NCBI GenBank assembly: GCA_008923315.1
Contig: WBSF01000009.1
Location: 496,001-560,000, forward strand
Source: Betaproteobacteria bacterium SCN1
GTDB lineage: Bacteria; Pseudomonadota; Gammaproteobacteria; Burkholderiales; Thiobacillaceae
Direction: 5' to 3'
Length of the DNA: 64,000 bases
Shown: piece after piece, positions 10,066 through 17,927 of the stretch
Layout of the letters: every line of letters starts with the position of its first letter
Position numbering within the stretch: position 1 is the stretch's first letter
Notes under the pieces: generated by a model
Database searches by the model: none
What the model was told of the DNA's origin: nothing
The model's input: only the letters and a program-made list of their open reading frames with translations
Position numbers and translations under genes: made by a program

Positions 10066-10730
10066 ATCCCCGTGCCGGCATCGGCATGACCTCTGCGCGC
10101 ACGCGCGGCCGCATGGTCGAGCGGCTGCGCGAGCAGGGCATCAAGGACGAAACCGTGCTGACCGCGATGGGGGCGGTGCCGCGCCACCTGTTCGTCGACC
10201 AGGCACTGGAGTCCCGTGCCTACGAGGACAACGCGTTGCCGATCGGTTTCGGCCAGACTATTTCCAATCCCTACATTGTCGCGCGCATGGCCGAACTGGC
10301 GCGGCACGGCGAGGCCGGGCAGGGCCGGCCGCTCGGCCGTGTGCTCGAGATCGGTCTCGGCTGCGGCTACCAGGCTGCCATACTGGCGAAGCTTGCGCGC
10401 GAAGTGGTGTCGATGGAGCGCATCGCCGCACTGGTCGGCAAAACGCGCGTCCGCCTGCGCGAGCTGCGGATCAACAACGTCAAACCGAAGCACGGCGACG
10501 GCCTCAATGGCGCACGCGATTTTGCGCCCTTCGATGCCATCGTCGTCTCCGCCGCCTTCCCCGAGGTGCCGCGCGATCTGCTCGACCAGCTCGCCGACGG
10601 CGGCCGTCTCGTCATGCCGCGCGGCGGCGCGGCGCAAGCGCTGTGCGTGATGGAGCGGCAGGGCGATACCTGTACCGAGCGCGTGCTCGAGGATGTGAAG
10701 TTCGTGCCCCTGCTGCCGGGCGTCGCATGA
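10050..10730 (+). CDS. pcm: Protein-L-isoaspartate O-methyltransferase
   Basis: A 226-residue SAM-dependent methyltransferase that repairs isoaspartyl residues in aged proteins. The start ATG at 10050 lies inside the end of surE. Visible motifs are [14 protein letters not shown] (usually TISQPYIVA), the SAM-binding motif [19 protein letters not shown] (more often VLEIGTGSGYQ) and [21 protein letters not shown]. The two substitutions are conservative and still fit the family. Its TGA overlaps the ATG of nlpD, so the operon is translationally coupled. Confidence 0.95.
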   Translation: MAETLNPRAGIGMTSARTRGRMVERLREQGIKDETVLTAMGAVPRHLFVDQALESRAYEDNALPIGFGQTISNPYIVARMAELARHGEAGQGRPLGRVLEIGLGCGYQAAILAKLAREVVSMERIAALVGKTRVRLRELRINNVKPKHGDGLNGARDFAPFDAIVVSAAFPEVPRDLLDQLADGGRLVMPRGGAAQALCVMERQGDTCTERVLEDVKFVPLLPGVA

Positions 10731-11713
10731 TCCGGCACGCGCGGCTATCTTGCGCCCGCGCAGCGGGCAGGCGAACGGCAACGCTGATGGGGCTGGCCCT
10801 GCTTGCCGGGCTGGCCGCATGTACCGCGCCCGGCCCGGCACCGGTCACCCAGATGGGGACGCGCACGCAATCCGCGAAACCTGCGCGCGAAGCGCCGCGT
10901 CCCGAGCGTCCGGCGACGCCGCAGGTCGCGCCTTCGACCACCGGCGAGCATGTCGTGGCAAGAGGCGACACGCTCTATGCCATCGCTTTCGCCAACAGCC
11001 TCGACTACCGCGAGCTGGCGGTCTGGAACCGTCTCGAATCGCCCGATCGCATCTACGTCGGCCAGACGCTGCGTCTCACGCCGCCGCCCGGCGCAGTGGA
11101 AACCCGCCCGCTCGAGGACGCGGCACCGCTTGCGGCACAGCCGCTGGCCGAGGCGCCGTTGCTGCGGACGCCGCAGGGGGTGCTGCTGCCCTACAGCGAA
11201 GCGAACTGGGCGCAGGTGAACGGCGCGCCGGCGGCAACGGCATCGACCACGGCTGCCCCCACACCGCCTGGCGCAGCGGAGAAACCGGCGCCGCCGCCCG
11301 CCGTGAAGCCCGCGCCGATGCCGCCTGTCGCCCTGACAGGCACGGTCGACAGTTGGCTGTGGCCGGCGGACGGTACCCTGACCGGTCGCTTCGGCGCGGC
11401 CGGCGGCAAGGGCATCGACATCACCGGCGCGCGCAACGCGCCGGTGCGTGCGGTTGCGCCGGGCAAGGTCGTCTACAGCGGCAGCGGCCTGCGCGGCTAT
11501 GGCCGCCTGCTGATCGTCAAGCATGCCGGCGAATTCCTGTCGGCCTACGCGCACAACGAGTCTGTGCTGGTGAAGGAAGGCGATGTGGTCGCCGCCGGTC
11601 AGAAGATCGCCCTGATGGGCGACAGCGATGCCGATCGTGTCAAACTGCATTTTGAAATACGCCGCTACGGCAAACCGCTCGATCCCCTGGCCTATCTACC
11701 GGAACGCTCATGA
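10727..11713 (+). CDS. nlpD: Lipoprotein NlpD, LysM and M23-like domains
   Basis: A 328-residue envelope protein. A lipobox LAGLAAC puts the lipidated cysteine at residue 32. A LysM peptidoglycan-binding domain follows ([13 protein letters not shown] to IYVGQTLRL), then a proline/alanine-rich linker and a C-terminal LytM/M23 domain ([36 protein letters not shown]). The first zinc-binding histidine of active M23 enzymes is absent, as in E. coli NlpD. It therefore more likely activates an amidase (AmiC type) than cuts peptidoglycan itself. The start ATG overlaps the pcm stop, and its stop overlaps the rpoS start. In relatives the main rpoS promoter lies inside nlpD. Confidence 0.93.
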   Translation: MIRHARLSCARAAGRRTATLMGLALLAGLAACTAPGPAPVTQMGTRTQSAKPAREAPRPERPATPQVAPSTTGEHVVARGDTLYAIAFANSLDYRELAVWNRLESPDRIYVGQTLRLTPPPGAVETRPLEDAAPLAAQPLAEAPLLRTPQGVLLPYSEANWAQVNGAPAATASTTAAPTPPGAAEKPAPPPAVKPAPMPPVALTGTVDSWLWPADGTLTGRFGAAGGKGIDITGARNAPVRAVAPGKVVYSGSGLRGYGRLLIVKHAGEFLSAYAHNESVLVKEGDVVAAGQKIALMGDSDADRVKLHFEIRRYGKPLDPLAYLPERS

Positions 11714-12669
11714 GCACGGAACGCGACGACGACCGAGACGAAAACCTGCCCGACGAACCTGCCGCCGAAGAGCTGGAGCAGCCGGGTGCCGCGTCCCGCG
11801 ACACGACCGAAGACCTGGCGTCCGCCATTCTCGACGAGCCGCAGGTCGACGTGACCCAGCTCTACCTCAACGAGATCGGGCAGGCGCCGCTGCTGACCGC
11901 GGTGGAAGAAGCCGCGCTGGCGCGGCGGGTCGTGAAGGGCGATTTCGACGCGCGCCAGATCATGATCGAGCGCAACCTGCGGCTGGTGGTCAACATCGCC
12001 AAGCACTACGCCAATCGCGGTCTCGCGCTGCTCGACCTGGTGGAGGAAGGCAATCTCGGCCTCATCCATGCGCTGGAAAAATTCGACCCCGAGCGCGGCT
12101 TCCGCTTTTCCACCTACGCCACCTGGTGGATTCGCCAGAACATCGAGCGCGCGATCATGAACCAGTCGCGCACCATCCGCCTGCCGGTGCACGTCATCAA
12201 GGAACTCAACATCTACCTGCGTGCGCAGCGCCATCTGGAAACGCACGGCGTGACCGACGCCACCAGCGAGGACATCGCCGCGCTCACCGGCCATCCGGTC
12301 GAGGACGTGCGCCGCATCATGCAGCTGAACGAACGGGTGGCTTCGCTCGATGCGCCGCTCGACGTCGATCCCACGCTTTCGCTCGGCGAGGCCATCGCCG
12401 ACGACAACGCCCATCTGCCCGACGAGATGCTCCAGCTCGACGAGATCGAGCATCACGTCCGCGAATGGCTGAAACAGCTCAACGACAAGCAGCGCTGGGT
12501 GATCGAGCGCCGTTTCGGGCTCAACAACTGCGAGGCTTGCACGCTGGAGGACCTGGCGATCGAACTGCAGGTCACCCGCGAACGCGTGCGGCAGATCCAG
12601 ATGGAGTCGCTGCGCATCCTCCGGCAGATGCTGCGCCGGCGGGGCGTATCCAAGGACCAGCTGTTCTGA
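11710..12669 (+). CDS. rpoS: RNA polymerase sigma factor RpoS
   Basis: A 319-residue sigma-70 family factor for stationary-phase and general stress genes. Region 1.2 is VTQLYLNEIGQAPLLT. Region 2, which contacts core RNA polymerase and the -10, is RNLRLVVNIAKHYANRG, FDPERGFRFSTYATWWIRQ and IERAIMNQSRTIRLPVHV. The region 4 helix-turn-helix is TLEDLAIELQVTRERVRQIQ. The short acidic N-terminus and lack of the long region 1.1 separate it from RpoD. The ATG overlaps the nlpD stop (ATGA). Gene order and length support RpoS rather than another group 2 sigma factor. Confidence 0.96.
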   Translation: MSTERDDDRDENLPDEPAAEELEQPGAASRDTTEDLASAILDEPQVDVTQLYLNEIGQAPLLTAVEEAALARRVVKGDFDARQIMIERNLRLVVNIAKHYANRGLALLDLVEEGNLGLIHALEKFDPERGFRFSTYATWWIRQNIERAIMNQSRTIRLPVHVIKELNIYLRAQRHLETHGVTDATSEDIAALTGHPVEDVRRIMQLNERVASLDAPLDVDPTLSLGEAIADDNAHLPDEMLQLDEIEHHVREWLKQLNDKQRWVIERRFGLNNCEACTLEDLAIELQVTRERVRQIQMESLRILRQMLRRRGVSKDQLF

Positions 12670-12673
12670 TGCC

Positions 12674-13591
12674 ATGCCGCGCGTCGCCTACCTGACGCAC
12701 GCCGACTGCGCGAAACACGACGTCGGACCCTGGCATCCCGAATCCCCCGAACGTGTGCAGGCCGTGGATGCGGCCCTGCGTGCCGCACCCTGGTTCGGCG
12801 AACTGCTGGCAATCGAAGCGCCGTACGCCACGCCGGAACAGCTGGCGCGCGCCCACACCCAGGCCCACGTCGATGCCGTGCGCGCCGCGGTGCCCGAACG
12901 GGGCGTGGCCTGGCTCGACCCGGATACCGGCCTCACCCCCCATAGCTGGCATGCCGCGTGCGCGGCGGCGGGCGCGGTCGTGCGTGCGGTCGACACGGTG
13001 ATGGCAAGCGCGGCGCAGCGCGCCTTCTGCAACGTGCGGCCGCCCGGCCACCATGCCGAGGCCGACCGCGCGATGGGCTTCTGCCTGTTCAACAACGCGG
13101 CCATCGGCATCCATCATGCGCTCGCCGTGCATGGCCTCGCGCGCGTGGCGCTGGTCGATTTCGACGTTCATCACGGCAACGGCAGCGAGGATATCTTGCG
13201 CGACGAGACGCGCGTGCTGCTGCTGTCCAGTTTCCGCCATCCCTTCTATCCGCACAGCGGGGCGCAGCCGCACGCGGGCTATGTGCCCATACCGCTGCCG
13301 GCCGGGGCCGACGGCCGGCTGTTTCGCGAAGCCTTCGAACGCGATGTGCTGCCGGGACTCGATGCCTTCCGGCCCGAGCTGATCTGCGTGTCCGCCGGTT
13401 TCGATGCGCACCGCAACGATCCGCTCGGCGGGTTGAACCTGCTGGAAGACGACTACGCCTGGATCACGCGGACGCTCTGCGCGCTGGCCGACCGCCACGC
13501 ACAGGGCCGCCTCGTCTCCGTGCTCGAAGGCGGCTACGACCTCGGCGCGCTCGGCCGCAGCGCCGTCGCGCACGTGGAGGCGATGCGATGA
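12674..13591 (+). CDS. Histone-deacetylase-family amidohydrolase
   Basis: A 305-residue member of the arginase/deacetylase fold (bacterial HDAC class II type). The catalytic and zinc-binding motifs are all present: CNVRPPGHHAE (tandem histidines), VDFDVHHGNGSEDI (Asp/His zinc ligands) and SAGFDAHRNDPLGG (Asp ligand). Such enzymes remove acetyl groups from protein lysines, polyamines or other small amides; the substrate here is unknown. The ATG lies 5 bases after the rpoS stop and the TGA overlaps the next ATG. It is therefore almost certainly co-transcribed with rpoS. Confidence 0.9.
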   Translation: MPRVAYLTHADCAKHDVGPWHPESPERVQAVDAALRAAPWFGELLAIEAPYATPEQLARAHTQAHVDAVRAAVPERGVAWLDPDTGLTPHSWHAACAAAGAVVRAVDTVMASAAQRAFCNVRPPGHHAEADRAMGFCLFNNAAIGIHHALAVHGLARVALVDFDVHHGNGSEDILRDETRVLLLSSFRHPFYPHSGAQPHAGYVPIPLPAGADGRLFREAFERDVLPGLDAFRPELICVSAGFDAHRNDPLGGLNLLEDDYAWITRTLCALADRHAQGRLVSVLEGGYDLGALGRSAVAHVEAMR

Positions 13592-14241
13592 TCGACTGGG
13601 CCCGGATCGACACCGTCTTCCTCGACATGGACGGCACGCTGCTCGATCTTCATTTCGACAACCATTTCTGGCGCGAGCACATGCCGCGCCGCTACGCCGA
13701 ATACCACGGGCTGGACGAAGCCGTCGCGCGCGAACGCCTGACCCGGCACTACGAACGCCATGCCGGTACCCTCAACTGGTACTGCATCGACTTCTGGACG
13801 CGCGAGCTCGCGCTCGACGTGATGCAGCTGAAGGAAGAGGTGCTGCACCTCATCGCGGTGCGGCCCGACGTGCCGGCCTTTCTTAAGGCCCTGCGCGATT
13901 CGGGCCGGCGCGTCGTGATGGTGACCAATGCCCATCCCAGGAGTCTCGATCTCAAGATGCGCGAAACGAGGCTCGATGCCTGGTTCGATGCGCTGATTTC
14001 CTCGCACGGTCTGGGCCTGCCCAAGGAGCATCCGGATTTCTGGCAGGGCTTGCAGACCGTTGAGCCTTTCGACCGTGCGCGCACGCTGTTCGTGGACGAC
14101 AGCCTGCCGGTACTGGAAAGTGCCCGCGCCTATGGCATTGCGCACCTGCTCGCCGTATGCAATCCGGATTCGCGGCAGCCGGACAAGGCGTGCGGCGACT
14201 TCCAGGCGATCGCCAGCTTCGCGCAGGTGATGCCGGGCTGA
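13588..14241 (+). CDS. HAD-family GMP/IMP nucleotidase, YrfG-like
   Basis: A 217-residue haloacid-dehalogenase hydrolase. Motif I is FLDMDGTLLDLHFDNHFW (both catalytic Asp), motif II is VMVTNAH, and motif III/IV is LPKEHPDFW then LFVDDSLPVLESARAYGI. The extended MDGTLLDL-x-FDN-x-FW start and the length match E. coli YrfG, a GMP/IMP 5'-nucleotidase. The start ATG overlaps the stop of the deacetylase gene; reading further upstream in this frame is spurious. It ends the rpoS operon and converges on the cobalamin operon with only 10 bp between stops. Confidence 0.88.
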   Translation: MIDWARIDTVFLDMDGTLLDLHFDNHFWREHMPRRYAEYHGLDEAVARERLTRHYERHAGTLNWYCIDFWTRELALDVMQLKEEVLHLIAVRPDVPAFLKALRDSGRRVVMVTNAHPRSLDLKMRETRLDAWFDALISSHGLGLPKEHPDFWQGLQTVEPFDRARTLFVDDSLPVLESARAYGIAHLLAVCNPDSRQPDKACGDFQAIASFAQVMPG

Positions 14242-14251
14242 ATGTCGCCGG

Positions 14252-15007
14252 TCAGCCGGTACGGTGCACGAGATGGGCTTCGTCCACCGTGCCGGCCGGC
14301 AGGTGTTCGTCGATGATGCGGTCGAGCGCGGCCGCATCCAGACGGCCGTACCAGAGCCCGTCCGGGTAGACGATCATCAGCGGGCCGTGGTTGCAGGGAT
14401 ACTGGCAACCGGTCTGCAGGACCATCGCGTGTTTGCGCAGCGCGCTGTCGTCCTGTCGCCTGCGGACGAGGCGATGCCACAGCGCGCCCGCGCCCAGCGC
14501 CGTGCAGCGCGGTCCCATGCAGACCAGCACATGCCGTTCGTGCACCGGCACGTCGGACCAGGCGACCGGGTCGTGCTGCCAGCGTGCGGAGGCGGTTTTC
14601 GCCACGTCCGGCAAGCCGGCGGCGGTGTGCAGGGCCTGTGCCAGCAGATCCGCCAGCCCGGCCAGTCCGCCCAGCGCGGGGGAGAAGACGATCTCGGGCG
14701 TGGCCTCCGGCCGCGGCTGGCGGTGGCGCCAGCGCAGGGCGACCTTGCGCAGCCAGCGTTCCAGCGCATGGTCGCCCGGCACGAACACGGGCTGCACCAC
14801 GATGCGCCCGACCGGTCCGCACGCATCCAGCGCCTGGGGCAGCGAAGGCTCGGCGCGGTCCACGTAGGCCCCCGTCACCCTGCAGTCCGGCAGCAACGCA
14901 CGCATCCGTTCCTGCAGCGTCTGCAGTTCTTCCGCGGCTGCGGGGCCGTTGCCGCCACGGCTGAGGAGGATTACGGCGGTGCGGTGTGTCGGGTCAGAGA
15001 GGGTCAT
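14252..15007 (-). CDS. CbiX-like chelatase domain fused to [2Fe-2S] ferredoxin
   Basis: A 251-residue two-domain protein. Residues 1 to about 130 look like the sirohydrochlorin chelatase family CbiX/SirB (AVILLSRGGNGPAAAEELQ, then VQPVFVPGDHALERWL). Residues about 155-245 look like a thioredoxin-fold [2Fe-2S] ferredoxin with cysteine pairs VCMGPRC and GCQYPC. The first CbiX catalytic histidine (usually in an AHGS-like motif) is replaced by SRGG; the second His, in PGDH, is kept. It is the last gene of the riboswitch-controlled cobalamin operon and overlaps btuD by 14 bp. Role in corrinoid handling (metal insertion, reduction or transfer) is inferred from context only. Confidence 0.8.
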   Translation of the reverse strand: MTLSDPTHRTAVILLSRGGNGPAAAEELQTLQERMRALLPDCRVTGAYVDRAEPSLPQALDACGPVGRIVVQPVFVPGDHALERWLRKVALRWRHRQPRPEATPEIVFSPALGGLAGLADLLAQALHTAAGLPDVAKTASARWQHDPVAWSDVPVHERHVLVCMGPRCTALGAGALWHRLVRRRQDDSALRKHAMVLQTGCQYPCNHGPLMIVYPDGLWYGRLDAAALDRIIDEHLPAGTVDEAHLVHRTG

Positions 15008-15767
15008 CGGGCAGGAAATCGATGCGCGGTTTGCCGCTGTGTGGATGGAGATGGACGTGCGCCCGCACGCGGTAGGCGGCCGCGATGGTTTCGGCCGTGA
15101 GCACCTGTGCCGGCGTGCCGTGGGCGACGATTTGCCCGGCCTGGAGCAGGTACAGCCGGTCGCAGTAGTGCGCCGCGATGTGCAGTTCGTGGAGCGCGGC
15201 GATGGCGCTGGTGCCGAGGCTGCGGATGAGGTTCATGATCTCGAACTGGTAGCGCACGTCGAGATGGTTGGTCGGTTCGTCCAGCACCAGCAGCCCGGCC
15301 TGCTGCGTCAGCGCGCGGGCGATCAGCACGCGCTGCTTTTCGCCGCCGGACAGCGTGGCGAACGTGCGATCCGCGAGATGCGTTGCCCCGACCCGCCGCA
15401 GGGCCTGATCGACCAGGGCCAGATCGGCCTCGCTGTCGCGTTCGAACGGCGTCTTGTGCGGGGTGCGGCCCATCAGCACGACCTCGCGCGCGCTGAAGCC
15501 GAATTCGCTGCCGTCCTCCTGGGCGAGCACCGCCATGCGGCGCGCATTGTCGCGGGCGGACAGGCGCCAGATGTCGTGGCCGTCGGCGGTGACGCCGCCG
15601 CTCGTGGGCTGCAGCACCCGGTAGATCATGCGCAGCAGGGTGGATTTGCCGCTGCCGTTCGGCCCGATCAGGCCGACCAGCTCGCCTTCCGCCACGTGCA
15701 GGGACACGTCCCGTACGATGTATGCGGCGGCCGATTGCCAGCAGAGTGCCTGCGTCTGGAGTTTCAC
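14994..15767 (-). CDS. btuD: Cobalamin ABC transporter ATPase BtuD
   Basis: A 257-residue FecE/BtuD-type ABC ATPase. The Walker A is GLIGPNGSGKST, the signature is LSGGEKQRVLIARAL and the Walker B is LLVLDEPTNHLD. The H-loop is ALHELHIAAHYCD, one residue different from the more usual HD. The start is GTG at 15767, which overlaps the btuC stop as GTGA; the frame continues upstream but only inside btuC. It powers import of the corrinoid delivered by BtuF through BtuC. Substrate assignment to B12 rests on the upstream riboswitch, since siderophore ATPases look the same. Confidence 0.88.
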   Translation of the reverse strand: MKLQTQALCWQSAAAYIVRDVSLHVAEGELVGLIGPNGSGKSTLLRMIYRVLQPTSGGVTADGHDIWRLSARDNARRMAVLAQEDGSEFGFSAREVVLMGRTPHKTPFERDSEADLALVDQALRRVGATHLADRTFATLSGGEKQRVLIARALTQQAGLLVLDEPTNHLDVRYQFEIMNLIRSLGTSAIAALHELHIAAHYCDRLYLLQAGQIVAHGTPAQVLTAETIAAAYRVRAHVHLHPHSGKPRIDFLPDDPL

Positions 15768-16867
15768 TGACCCATGCCTGCCGGCAGGCGCTGCCGGTAG
15801 AGCAGCCAGACGAAGAAGGGGCCACCAAGCAGCGCGGTGAAGATGCCCACGGGCACTTCCGCCGGGGCGAAGCTGATGCGCGCCAATACGTCGACCCAGA
15901 TCAGGAAGATGGCGCCGATCAGCATGGAGACCGGCAGCACCCGGCCGTGTTCGCAACCGACGAGCATGCGGGTGATGTGCGGGATCATCAGGCCGACGAA
16001 GCCGATCGCGCCGCTGACGGCCACCATCACGCCGGTCAGCAGCGAGACGACGAGAAACAGGCTGCGCCGCACGCGGGTCGTGTCCACGCCCAGCGTACTG
16101 GCCGTATCGTCGCCAGACAGCAGCGCGTTCAGGGCGCGCGCCTGCAATGCCAGCCAGAGCGTGCCGGCGATCAGCGCGACCGCGGGCAGACCCAGGTCGG
16201 ACCACTGCGTGCCTGCCAGACTGCCCAGTATCCAGGTCAGCACGGCGTTGGCCAGTTCGCGCTGGCCGGCGGTGAGCGTGATCAGGCTGGTGACGCCGCT
16301 CAGGCAGTAGCCGATGGCGACGCCGCCGAGGATCAGGCGCGGCGCGAGCAGCCGGCCGCTGGAATGTGCCAGCAGATACACCGCCACGCAGGCCGCCAGC
16401 GCGCCGGCAAACGCCCCCAGCGACAGGGCGTAGCCACCCGCGAAGCCGAGCGCACCGTAGGCCAGGACACAGACCGCGCCCACCGAAGCCCCGGACGAGA
16501 CGCCCAGCAGATAGGGGTCGGCCAGCGGGTTGCGCACCATGGCCTGCATGGTGACGCCGACCACCGCGAGTCCCGCGCCCACCAGTGCGGCGAGCAGCAC
16601 GCGCGGCAGCCGGATCAGCCACACGATGTTGTACTGCGCGGTGGTCCAGTCGCCCCGCATGATATCCAGCCCGACCAGTGCGCCCAGCTTGTGCAGGGTG
16701 ATCTGCCAGACCGCGGCCGGCGAGATGTCGACCGGGCCCATCGTGATGCTGAAGGTGAGCGACAGCAGCAGCAGGCCGGACAGGCTTGTCAGCAGCAGCG
16801 TCATGCGCTGGCGCTGGGCCAGAAACAGGGACGGCGGCGAGGCGGCGACGAAGGAAGAGGCGGACAT
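15764..16867 (-). CDS. btuC: Cobalamin ABC transporter permease BtuC
   Basis: A 367-residue FecCD/BtuC-family inner-membrane permease with about ten hydrophobic segments. The conserved stretches are RLPRVLLAALVGAGLAVVGVTMQAMVRNPLADPYLLGVSSGASVG-like (residues about 85-130) and GFVGLMIPHITRMLVG. These form the membrane channel of type II importers. Its stop overlaps the btuD start, and it starts 6 bp after the btuF stop. Family members serve either Fe-siderophores or cobalamin; the shared riboswitch favours cobalamin. Confidence 0.9.
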   Translation of the reverse strand: MSASSFVAASPPSLFLAQRQRMTLLLTSLSGLLLLSLTFSITMGPVDISPAAVWQITLHKLGALVGLDIMRGDWTTAQYNIVWLIRLPRVLLAALVGAGLAVVGVTMQAMVRNPLADPYLLGVSSGASVGAVCVLAYGALGFAGGYALSLGAFAGALAACVAVYLLAHSSGRLLAPRLILGGVAIGYCLSGVTSLITLTAGQRELANAVLTWILGSLAGTQWSDLGLPAVALIAGTLWLALQARALNALLSGDDTASTLGVDTTRVRRSLFLVVSLLTGVMVAVSGAIGFVGLMIPHITRMLVGCEHGRVLPVSMLIGAIFLIWVDVLARISFAPAEVPVGIFTALLGGPFFVWLLYRQRLPAGMGQ

Positions 16868-16873
16868 GGCGGC

Positions 16874-17917
16874 TCAGGGCAGGCGTTCAGGATGGAAGGC
16901 GTGGGCCAGCGTGCGGGTGCGCGCCACATTGCGCGGACCCGGCGTCGCCTCCGCGTACTGCAGCACCACGAAGTGCCGCTTGCGGATGGCGGTCACGTTC
17001 GCCAGCTCCGGTTTGCCGAGCAGGAAATCGATCTTGCCCTGCGGGCCGGGCTGGTCATAGTCGATGATGACGATCCAGTCCGGATCGCGCGCCACCACGT
17101 CTTCCCAGTTGCCCTTGGGCCAGTTGCTCGGAATGTCGTCGAAGATATTGCGGCCGCCGGCGGCCTCGATCATCGCGTGCGGCATGCCGAAGCGTCCGGA
17201 GGTGGTGGGCGCTTCGACGCCGCTGTCGTAGACAAAGACCCTGGGGCGATGGCGGATGCCTTCGAGTGCCTGCGCGATTTCCGCGAGTTCGGCCTGCTGG
17301 CGGGCCACCAGTGCCTCAGCGTGCGCTTCGATGCGGAAGATGCGCCCCAGATTGCGCATGTCGGCGAAGGTGTCCTCGACCGAAACCCGCGTGCGCGGCT
17401 GCTTGCGGATGCACGATTCGGTCAGGATGTAGGACGCGATTCCGTAAGCCCGCAGGCTGTCGGGCGTCACGCCGTTCTCGCGGAAGCCATAGCTCCAGCC
17501 GCCGAACACGAAATCGGTGTGCGCGCCGACGAGAGTTTCCAGATTCATCTCGTGACTCGACAGATTGGGCACCCGGTCCAGCTGCGCGCGGAATTCCGGC
17601 GCAATCGCCTTGGTGGCGGGAATGCCGCTGTAGCCGACCAGTCTGTCGCCCAGTCCGAGATAGAGAAAAAGCTCGGTGATGTTGACGTCGTGCGTCACGA
17701 CCCGCACGGGCACACGGTCGTAGCGTACCGGCTCGCCGCAGACCTGGACGGTAACGGGACCCGGCGCTCCATCCGGCCCCGGGGCCGGACCGGGTGGGTC
17801 GCCCGGCGAGCAGGCCGCCAGCGCGACGGCGCCGAGGCCCAGTGCCAGGCGGCCGAGCCCCCGACGTGCCCGACCGGGCGCATCGGCCATACGGCGTGGA
17901 TGGCGTGTGCGGCTCAT
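16874..17917 (-). CDS. btuF: Periplasmic cobalamin-binding lipoprotein BtuF
   Basis: A 347-residue type II (FecB/BtuF) substrate-binding protein. A basic N-terminus and hydrophobic stretch end in a lipobox (VALAAC, Cys 36), then a proline/glycine-rich spacer. The binding domain includes DRLVGYSGIP, a region around LVGAHTDFVFGGWSYGF and PDWIVIIDYDQPG. It delivers substrate to BtuC. I chose the ATG at 17917, 11 bp after the btuB stop; an ATG at 17890 would still leave the lipobox intact. Neither has a strong ribosome site, so coupling to btuB is likely. Confidence 0.85.
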   Translation of the reverse strand: MSRTRHPRRMADAPGRARRGLGRLALGLGAVALAACSPGDPPGPAPGPDGAPGPVTVQVCGEPVRYDRVPVRVVTHDVNITELFLYLGLGDRLVGYSGIPATKAIAPEFRAQLDRVPNLSSHEMNLETLVGAHTDFVFGGWSYGFRENGVTPDSLRAYGIASYILTESCIRKQPRTRVSVEDTFADMRNLGRIFRIEAHAEALVARQQAELAEIAQALEGIRHRPRVFVYDSGVEAPTTSGRFGMPHAMIEAAGGRNIFDDIPSNWPKGNWEDVVARDPDWIVIIDYDQPGPQGKIDFLLGKPELANVTAIRKRHFVVLQYAEATPGPRNVARTRTLAHAFHPERLP

Positions 17918-17927
17918 CGGCGACCGG

